Assembly (NCBI RefSeq): GCF_024692365.1 | Contig: NZ_JAILMR010000111.1 | Span: 1-55,765 of the forward strand | DNA: 55,765 nucleotides | Direction of reading: 5' to 3' | Origin: Ruminococcus sp. | GTDB lineage: Bacteria; Bacillota; Clostridia; Oscillospirales; Ruminococcaceae | Part shown: positions 49,957-55,765 of the stretch, one piece after another | How positions within the stretch are numbered: position 1 is the stretch's first letter | Layout of the letters: every line of letters begins with the position of its first letter | Made by a program: the position numbers and the translations under genes | Notes under the pieces: model-generated | Seen by the model: only the letters and a program-made list of their open reading frames with translations | Told to the model about the DNA's origin: nothing | The model's database searches: none

Positions 49957-51165
49957 TTGGAACCATACGAAATACTTATGGATCTCGCTATCATAATGAT
50001 GAGCGCGAAATTCATGGGGCTGCTGGCAAGGAAGATCAAAGCGCCCATGGTAGTCGGCGAGATAATCGCGGGCGTGCTGATAGGTCCGTGCGTGCTGAAT
50101 ATTCTCCAGCCATCGGATAATCTGAGCATATTCTCCGAGATAGGTGTTATACTGATAATGTTCTCGGCAGGACTTGAAACCAACTTGCAGGAGCTGAAAA
50201 AATCAGGCTTCATCGCTTGTATACTAGCCTGTGTTGGCGTTTTTGTGCCGCTGGTGTGCGGTGCGGGATTGTATACCGCTTTTTACGGATTTGAAGGCTT
50301 CGGCAGCGAGAGTTTCTTCAAGGCGCTGTTCATCGGCTGTATCATGACTGCGACTTCCGTAGGTATAACGGTTGAAGCCCTGAAAGAGATGGGCGTGCTG
50401 AAAGGCCGCGTGGGGCAGACGATACTTTCTGCCGCGATAATAGACGATATCATCGGCATCGTGGTACTCACATTCGTACTCAGCATGAAAGACCCCTCCA
50501 GCAAGATCAGCGTAGTTTCGCTGAAAGTTGTGGGATTCCTTGCGGCGTCACTCATACTCGGCATAGTGATATACAAGATATTCAAGGTGTGGGACGAAAA
50601 ATATCCGCACACAAGACGTATCCCTATAATCGCCCTCAGCCTTTGCTTTATACTGGCATATGTGGCAGAAGAATTCTTCGGCATCGCAGATATCACAGGC
50701 GCATATATCGCAGGTATAATCCTCTGCAACGTCCGTGATGCAGATTATATCGACCGCAAAGTAAGCGTCAACGGATATATGTTCTTTGCACCGATATTCT
50801 TCGTTTGCATAGGTCTTAAAACCAACTTCGACGGTATGAACAGCGAGATAATACTGTTCTCACTGGCATTCGTGGCAGTGGCTATGCTTGCAAAACTCAT
50901 CGGCTGCGGACTTGCCGCTAAGTGCTTCAAGTTCAAGACCATCGACTGCATCAAGATAGGCGCAGGCATGATGACCCGCGGCGAGGTCGCCCTAATCATC
51001 ACAAACAAAGGTCTCAGCATGGGCGTTATCCCAGCTGACTACTCCACAGCTGTTATCCTGCTGATAATCGTAAGCAGCATAGTAACACCTATATTTCTCA
51101 AATTCCTCTACTCAAAATCCCCCGACCCGACAGAAAACGAACCTGTTGCGGCTGAGGCAAAGTAA
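49957..51165 (+). CDS. CPA2-family cation/proton antiporter
   Basis: Polytopic monovalent-cation:proton antiporter of the Kef/NapA type, about 402 residues with 11-13 membrane segments. The start is the TTG at 49957 (MEPYEILMDLAIIMM), 6 nt after AGGGGGT; the frame upstream crosses the leader hairpin and has no site. Hallmarks: APMVVGEIIAGVLIGP, IGVILIMFSAGLETNLQELK, the ion-binding Asp pair in SAAIIDDIIGIVVL, and GAGMMTRGEVALII near the C-terminus. No TrkA-N regulatory domain follows, so it is the short form. Ion (Na+ or K+) is unknown. Alone in its transcript. Confidence 0.92.
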   Translation: MEPYEILMDLAIIMMSAKFMGLLARKIKAPMVVGEIIAGVLIGPCVLNILQPSDNLSIFSEIGVILIMFSAGLETNLQELKKSGFIACILACVGVFVPLVCGAGLYTAFYGFEGFGSESFFKALFIGCIMTATSVGITVEALKEMGVLKGRVGQTILSAAIIDDIIGIVVLTFVLSMKDPSSKISVVSLKVVGFLAASLILGIVIYKIFKVWDEKYPHTRRIPIIALSLCFILAYVAEEFFGIADITGAYIAGIILCNVRDADYIDRKVSVNGYMFFAPIFFVCIGLKTNFDGMNSEIILFSLAFVAVAMLAKLIGCGLAAKCFKFKTIDCIKIGAGMMTRGEVALIITNKGLSMGVIPADYSTAVILLIIVSSIVTPIFLKFLYSKSPDPTENEPVAAEAK

Positions 51166-51180
51166 ACATCCCAATATAGA

Positions 51181-51219
51181 AAGCGCAGTATGTTATCAAC
51201 AACACACTGCGCTTTTTGT
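51181..51219 (+). terminator. Intrinsic terminator between convergent genes
   Basis: AAGCGCAGT (51181-51189) and ACTGCGCTT (51206-51214), perfect 9-bp stem, followed by TTTTTG on the plus strand; the minus side also faces the ABC exporter stop. Confidence 0.85.
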
Positions 51220-51232
51220 TATATCCATCACA

Positions 51233-53167
51233 TTAGTTTTCAGCAAAACTACCAGTGTAAAGCTGGAAGTACTTGCCTTTCTTTTCAAGCAGTTCATCAT
51301 GTGTGCCGCGCTCGATTATCCTGCCTTGTTCCAGTACCATTATGCAGTCTGAATTCTTGACTGTTGAAAGTCTGTGAGCGATAACGAAAGTCGTTCTTCC
51401 GTTCATGAGTGCATCCATACCTGCCTGTACCAGCTTTTCTGTGCGGGTATCTATTGAGGAAGTCGCTTCATCGAGGATAAGCACAGGCGGGTCGCCGACT
51501 GCGGCTCTTGCTATTGCAAGCAGCTGTCTCTGTCCCTGGCTGAGGTTTCCGCCGTCGCCCTTTAATACGGTATCGTAACCGTGTTCAAGCTTCTCGATAA
51601 AGCCCGAAGCATTCGCAAGCTTTGCCGCCGCGATACATTCTTCATCGGTAGCATCAAGATTTCCGTAGCGGATATTATCCATTACCGTGCCCGTGAACAG
51701 GTGTGTATCCTGCAAAACTATGCCGAGAGTCTTTCTCAGTGCGGGCTTTTTGATCTTGGTGATGTTTATGCCGTCATACCTAATCTTACCGTCCTGAATA
51801 TCGTAGAATCGGTTTATGAGGTTGGTGATGGTGGTTTTGCCTGCACCAGTCGAACCTACAAAAGCTATCTTCTGACCAGGCTTTGCAAACAGCTTAACAT
51901 CGTGAAGAACTATCTTGTCATCGTTGTAACCGAAATCAACACCATCGAAAACTATCTCGCCCTTCATCTGGGTGTAGGTAACATTGCCGTCCTCCTTGTG
52001 GGGGTGCTTCCATGCCCATGTGCCTGTGCGCTCTGCACATTCTCTGAGGTCGCCGTTGCTGTCGAATTTTGCATTTACGAACTCAACATAGCCCTCATCT
52101 TTCTCGGGTGTCTGGTCAAGCAGATCCATAACTCTTCCCGCACCTGCCGATGCCATTATAACAAAGGTCATCTGCTGGGATATCTGGGTGATAGGCATTG
52201 TGAAGCTCTTGTTCAGACTAAGGAAAGTTGCGATGGTACCAAGCTCTACTCCGCCCCAGCCTTTTATCAGCATGAAGGCACCTACAAGTGCAGATAGAAC
52301 ATAGCTAAGGTTGCCTATATTGGCATTGATAGGCATGAGGATATTTGCAAACTTGTTTGCGTTGAATGCGCTGTCACGCAGTCTGTCGTTGAGCTTGCTA
52401 AAATCCTCTTTGGCTTTTTCTTCGTGGCAGAATACCTTTACTACCTTCTGACCGTCCAGCATTTCCTCGATGAATCCGTTTACCTCACCAAGGTCTTTCT
52501 GCTGTGCGCCGAAGAACTTGCCCGACTTCATGGAGATGTTCTTGGTAGTTACCATCATTACAAAAGCCATGAATATGGAGAGAAGCGTCAGCGGGATATT
52601 CAGCACTATCATCGCTGTGAGAGTGGATACAAATGATACGATCGAGTTTATCAGCTGAGGTATGCTCTGTCCGATAAACTGACGGAGAGTATCAACGTCG
52701 TTTGTATAAACGGACATTATATCGCCGTGGGCATGAGTATCAAAATACTTTATGGGCAGGCTTTCCATGTTATCGAAAAGCTCGTTTCTGAAATTACGCA
52801 GAGTGCCCTGTCCTACGTTTACCATTATCCTGTTGTAGGCATAGGAGCATACAAGTCCCACAACATAAAGTGCCGCAAGCTTGCCAAGGGATGCCGCAAG
52901 GCTGGAATAATCTGCGATGTAGGCTTTTCCTGCTTCCGCAGCGGCTTCCTTTGCTTTCAGCATGGGAGAGATGTAATCATCGATCAGGGTCTTCATGTAG
53001 GTCATACCCACAAGTGTGGCAACAGCCTGCACGATAATGCACACAACTACGATAAAGAAGTGTATCTTGTAATCCCTGAACATGAACTTGATAACTCTGC
53101 CCAGCACCTTGAATGTGTCCTTGCTCATTTTTGGCGGACGGGATATAGCTTTATCAGGTCTTGGCAT
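51233..53167 (-). CDS. ABC exporter half-transporter, canonical ATPase site
   Basis: Membrane and ATPase domains fused, 644 residues: six membrane segments (about 35-345), a 45-residue insertion rich in Ala/Lys between helices 1 and 2 and another of about 50 residues before the nucleotide domain (NAKFDSNGDLRECAERTGTW). Walker A GSTGAGKTT, signature LSQGQRQLL, Walker B LILDEATSSID with the catalytic Glu, and the switch His in IAHRLSTV are all present. It is paired with the next gene upstream, whose ATPase site is degenerate, the usual picture of a heterodimeric exporter. The ATG overlaps the partner's TAA by one base. Substrate unknown; drugs or peptides are typical. Confidence 0.93.
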   Translation of the reverse strand: MPRPDKAISRPPKMSKDTFKVLGRVIKFMFRDYKIHFFIVVVCIIVQAVATLVGMTYMKTLIDDYISPMLKAKEAAAEAGKAYIADYSSLAASLGKLAALYVVGLVCSYAYNRIMVNVGQGTLRNFRNELFDNMESLPIKYFDTHAHGDIMSVYTNDVDTLRQFIGQSIPQLINSIVSFVSTLTAMIVLNIPLTLLSIFMAFVMMVTTKNISMKSGKFFGAQQKDLGEVNGFIEEMLDGQKVVKVFCHEEKAKEDFSKLNDRLRDSAFNANKFANILMPINANIGNLSYVLSALVGAFMLIKGWGGVELGTIATFLSLNKSFTMPITQISQQMTFVIMASAGAGRVMDLLDQTPEKDEGYVEFVNAKFDSNGDLRECAERTGTWAWKHPHKEDGNVTYTQMKGEIVFDGVDFGYNDDKIVLHDVKLFAKPGQKIAFVGSTGAGKTTITNLINRFYDIQDGKIRYDGINITKIKKPALRKTLGIVLQDTHLFTGTVMDNIRYGNLDATDEECIAAAKLANASGFIEKLEHGYDTVLKGDGGNLSQGQRQLLAIARAAVGDPPVLILDEATSSIDTRTEKLVQAGMDALMNGRTTFVIAHRLSTVKNSDCIMVLEQGRIIERGTHDELLEKKGKYFQLYTGSFAEN

Positions 53168-54948
53168 TACTCTCCCTCCTTTCCTGTGCTGACGGCTTTG
53201 CCCTGAGCATTCTCGGGTCTGTCGAAGTCTCCTCCGCCGCCTGCCTGTGAATTGTAAATATCAGCGTAAGTCTCACTGGTCTTCAGCAGTTCCTCGTGAG
53301 TGCCAATGCCTGTTATCCTGCCTTCTTCGATAACGAGTATCCTGTCAGCCTTTTCAACGCTGGATATACGCTGTGCGATAATTATCTTTGTGGTGCCGGG
53401 TATCCTTTCGGCGAAAGCCTGTTTTATCTTTGCATCGGTGGCGGTATCAACTGCACTGGTGGAATCATCGAGGATAAGCACCTTGGGGCTCTTCATCAGA
53501 GCTCTTGCTATACAGAGCCTCTGCTTCTGTCCGCCTGATACGTTAGCACCGCCGCGCTCGATATGAGAATTGTACATATCGGGCATACGCTCGATGAACT
53601 CATCTGCACAAGCCGACTTACAGGCTTCAATGCATTCTTCCTCCGTGGCATTCTCGTTGCCCCAGCGAAGGTTTTCAATGATAGTGCCCGAGAACAGCAC
53701 GTTCTTCTGCAATACCACCGAAACATTATCTCTCAGGAATTCCATATCGTAATCCCTTACATCAACACCGCCTACCTTAACAGCACCAGATGTTACATCA
53801 TAAAGTCTGCTGATAAGGTTGACAAGCGAGGTCTTGCCCGAACCAGTAGGTCCGATGATACCGATAGTTTCGCCCGAACGTATATGCAAGTCGATATCGT
53901 GAAGAACTTCCTTGTTCTCGCCCTTGAAGTACGCAAAATCAACGTGCTCAAAATCGATGGAACCGTCCTTCATCTCCTTGATAGTCTCAGCCTTGTCAGC
54001 AAGGTCAGGTTCTTCATCAAGAACTTCGCTGATACGCTTGATACTTGCAGTAGACATAGATATCATAACGAATACGAAAGAGAGTATCATCAGCGAAATG
54101 AACGCACTGAATATATAGGAGAACAAGCTTGTGAGTTCGCCTGTTGTAAGGCTGCCGCCAACTACCATATGTGCGCCGAACCAGCTTATCGCAATGATAG
54201 CGGAATAACTTACCAGCATCATAAATGGGTTGTTGAGTGCTACTATGCTCTCAGCCTTTACGAACATATTGTAAAGGTTGCCAGATGCCTTGCGGAACTT
54301 TTTCTTCTCATAGTCCTCACGAACATACGCTTTTACCACCCTTATAGCAGAAACATTCTCCTGCACGCTGGCATTCAGCTCATCGTACTTCTGAAAAGCC
54401 GCACTGAACGTCTTCATCGCAAAAGCCACAACCGAACCGAGAGCGACAGCCAGGAACAGCAGTGCTATCAGGAACAGGCTGCTCATCTTAGGGCTTACGA
54501 TAAAGCACATCACAAGGCTGCTTATCAGCATGAAAGGCGCTCTTACCGCGATGCGTATGCACATCTGGAAAGCGTTCTGTATATTTGTGACATCTGTGGT
54601 CATTCTGGTAACAAGACCCGCAGTTGAGAACTTGTCGATATTCGCAAAGGAGAATGTCTGTATCTTACGATATATCTCCTCCCTCAGATTACAGGCAAAT
54701 CCCGTAGATGCCCTTGCACCGTGTATACCCGACATCATTCCCGCTATCAGGCTGACAACAGCAGCACCCAGCATCGCACCGCCGTATATGCCAACGGTCT
54801 TCAGGTCGCTCTTGTTTATACCCTCATCTATTATTTTCGCCGTTATGAACGGAAGCATCACTTCCATAACGACTTCCAGCATCGCATAAAAAGGCGTGAG
54901 GAAAGTATCCTTTTTATACTGCTTGATCTGAGCTAGGATCTTCTTCAT
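53167..54948 (-). CDS. ABC exporter half-transporter, degenerate ATPase site
   Basis: 593-residue half-transporter with six membrane segments and one nucleotide-binding domain. Walker A GPTGSGKTS, signature VSGGQKQRL and Walker B LILDDSTSAVD: the catalytic Glu is Asp, and the switch position reads IAQRISSV with Gln replacing His. These are the marks of the non-hydrolysing site in BmrC/TM287-type heterodimers. About 25 polar residues at the C-terminus (GGGDFDRPENAQGKAVSTG) follow. It overlaps marR (ATGA) upstream and the partner gene downstream, so the three are one operon under MarR control (inference). Confidence 0.93.
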   Translation of the reverse strand: MKKILAQIKQYKKDTFLTPFYAMLEVVMEVMLPFITAKIIDEGINKSDLKTVGIYGGAMLGAAVVSLIAGMMSGIHGARASTGFACNLREEIYRKIQTFSFANIDKFSTAGLVTRMTTDVTNIQNAFQMCIRIAVRAPFMLISSLVMCFIVSPKMSSLFLIALLFLAVALGSVVAFAMKTFSAAFQKYDELNASVQENVSAIRVVKAYVREDYEKKKFRKASGNLYNMFVKAESIVALNNPFMMLVSYSAIIAISWFGAHMVVGGSLTTGELTSLFSYIFSAFISLMILSFVFVMISMSTASIKRISEVLDEEPDLADKAETIKEMKDGSIDFEHVDFAYFKGENKEVLHDIDLHIRSGETIGIIGPTGSGKTSLVNLISRLYDVTSGAVKVGGVDVRDYDMEFLRDNVSVVLQKNVLFSGTIIENLRWGNENATEEECIEACKSACADEFIERMPDMYNSHIERGGANVSGGQKQRLCIARALMKSPKVLILDDSTSAVDTATDAKIKQAFAERIPGTTKIIIAQRISSVEKADRILVIEEGRITGIGTHEELLKTSETYADIYNSQAGGGGDFDRPENAQGKAVSTGKEGE

Positions 54949-55400
54949 TTATCCTGCCCCTCCTTTTCAGCGTCTTTTAAATTTTCTGCCATTCGCGAAA
55001 GCAAACTGTGCAGAGTTTCAAGATCTTTTTCTTCAAACCCCTTGAAAGCTCTGTTTTCGATACGGCTCATACAGCTCTCTATCTCAGCCTTGTGCGCCGC
55101 AGCCTTTTCTGTAGCTATCAGACCGCGCCTGCGTTCGTCCGTATCGCAGCCCTCCAGCGTGAGATATCCTTTCGCTCTCAGCTTTTTCACAAGCCCCGAG
55201 ACCGTTGCCCCTGATATATGCATCTCCCGCTGTATATCCGACGGATAAACAGGCGGTTCATGGCACATGATGAACATCAGCACATGGCTCTGCGCCGCAG
55301 TTATATCGTTGTGGGCGAGCTCGGAATTGATTATACATCCTATTTTCTGATGAACATACTTAGAAGATATTATGACTTCTTTCTGCGTTTCTTTTCTCAC
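54945..55400 (-). CDS. MarR-family transcriptional regulator
   Basis: 151-residue winged-helix repressor-type protein. The recognition part reads YPSDIQREMHISGATVSGLV with wing LTLEGCDTDERRRGLIATEK, the DxRxR motif of MarR proteins. It likely senses a ligand exported by the downstream ABC pair and represses the operon. Start GTG at 55400, with AGGGGG about 10 nt upstream. A small dyad in the promoter region is a likely operator. Confidence 0.92.
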   Translation of the reverse strand: MRKETQKEVIISSKYVHQKIGCIINSELAHNDITAAQSHVLMFIMCHEPPVYPSDIQREMHISGATVSGLVKKLRAKGYLTLEGCDTDERRRGLIATEKAAAHKAEIESCMSRIENRAFKGFEEKDLETLHSLLSRMAENLKDAEKEGQDK

Positions 55401-55418
55401 AAATTATTCGCCCCCTTA

Positions 55419-55457
55419 TGATTAGCTTGCTAACTATCAGCCTGCTATTTAATTATA
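55419..55457 (-). promoter_or_regulatory. Promoter -10 and MarR-type operator
   Basis: Minus strand TATAAT (55457-55452), without a clear -35. The dyad TTAGC TT GCTAA (55422-55433), with AT flanks, lies just downstream, where binding would block transcription start or escape. Confidence 0.6.
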
Positions 55458-55583
55458 CAGCATTTCCATCATAATTTATACATCTATTTTATGAATATTT
55501 TATTTTCATGCAAAACGCGCATAACAAAACTAATGATCGCACTAATAATCATAACAATCGCGCATGGCATAATGGCACAAAAA

Positions 55584-55609
55584 GACCCGACGACTTTCGT
55601 CATCGGGTC
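55584..55609 (-). terminator. Intrinsic terminator of rpsT
   Basis: GACCCGA(C)GAC (55584-55594) pairs with GTC(A)TCGGGTC ending at 55609; on the minus strand it is followed by TTTTTG. Confidence 0.88.
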
Positions 55610-55631
55610 ATATCCGTTATTAAAAACGATC

Positions 55632-55765
55632 TTAGCCGAGCTTCTTAGCAAGCTGAGACTTCTTTCTTGCAGCGTTATTCTTGTGCAGAATACCCTTTGT
55701 GCAAGCCATATCGACCTTCTTGATAGCGGTTCTAACTACCTGCTCCTTATCAGCAGCATTGTTAG
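55632..55765 (-). CDS. rpsT: 30S ribosomal protein S20, C-terminal part (5' end outside window)
   Basis: The last 43 codons of S20, a helical protein binding the 5' domain of 16S rRNA. The minus-strand reading gives [20 protein letters not shown], then [18 protein letters not shown] and TAA at 55634-55632. The HKNxAARKKS(Q/R)L end is diagnostic. The start lies beyond the right edge of the window. A strong terminator follows, so it is monocistronic or last in its operon. Confidence 0.95.
   Translation of the reverse strand, partial: NNAADKEQVVRTAIKKVDMACTKGILHKNNAARKKSQLAKKLG

Overview
The window looks like a chromosomal segment of a low-to-mid G+C, obligately anaerobic Firmicute of the Oscillospiraceae/Ruminococcus type. 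Evidence: a Ruminococcus-style type I dockerin (two copies of a NVTDIIK..AAHIKGK motif), a reverse-type rubrerythrin, a lipoprotein serpin, DAP-type MurE, a DivIVA-domain protein beside ftsZ, many TTG/GTG starts and good sigma-A promoters. Ruminococcus albus or a close relative is an inference from the dockerin. No rRNA, tRNA, phage, IS element or CRISPR array was seen.

Layout. 1-943: 3' end of thrS. 1-4.2 kb: a Cache/GGDEF protein and a lipoprotein serpin. 4.2-22.1 kb (all minus strand): the division and cell-wall (dcw) cluster, in transcription order mraZ, rsmH, ftsL-like, a PASTA PBP (SpoVD/FtsI type), murE, murF, an MraY-family protein, ftsW, a small membrane protein, murG, an unknown one-TM protein, murA, ftsQ; then, from its own promoter, ftsZ; then a DivIVA-domain gene coupled to a fumarase beta subunit. 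murD is absent from its usual place, and the MraY homologue has lost several catalytic residues. 22.1-24.0 kb: a long AT-rich gap, a DUF4261 gene and a striking array of helically phased 10-bp repeats. 24.0-32.0 kb: a sigma-like/transmembrane/propeller-like fusion, azlCD, mfd and pth. 32.2-37.1 kb: a transglutaminase-like lipoprotein, a kinase-fold protein with both catalytic Asp changed to Asn, a dense cluster of hairpins, and a zinc-ribbon membrane protein. 37.3-42.3 kb: a sugar operon (membrane protein, FGGY kinase, araD at the far end) with MmcQ-like, ANT-like, GNAT and unknown genes between. 42.4-45.2 kb: a degenerate-GGDEF membrane sensor coupled to a solute-binding lipoprotein. 45.4-48.8 kb: divergent rubrerythrin, and ilvA / immunity-like / Nudix / ridA on plus. 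48.8-51.2 kb: dockerin protein and a CPA2 antiporter. 51.2-55.4 kb: marR with a heterodimeric ABC exporter. 55.6-55.8 kb: 3' end of rpsT.

How they work together. The dcw genes make and polymerise lipid II and place the septum. ilvA makes a reactive enamine that RidA detoxifies. The GGDEF/binding-protein pair, the sigma fusion and the zinc-ribbon protein look like envelope sensors. The best candidates for undescribed biology are the altered MraY homologue, the sigma fusion with the neighbouring phased repeat array, the binding-protein/degenerate-GGDEF couple and the hairpin-rich block near 34.6-34.9 kb.
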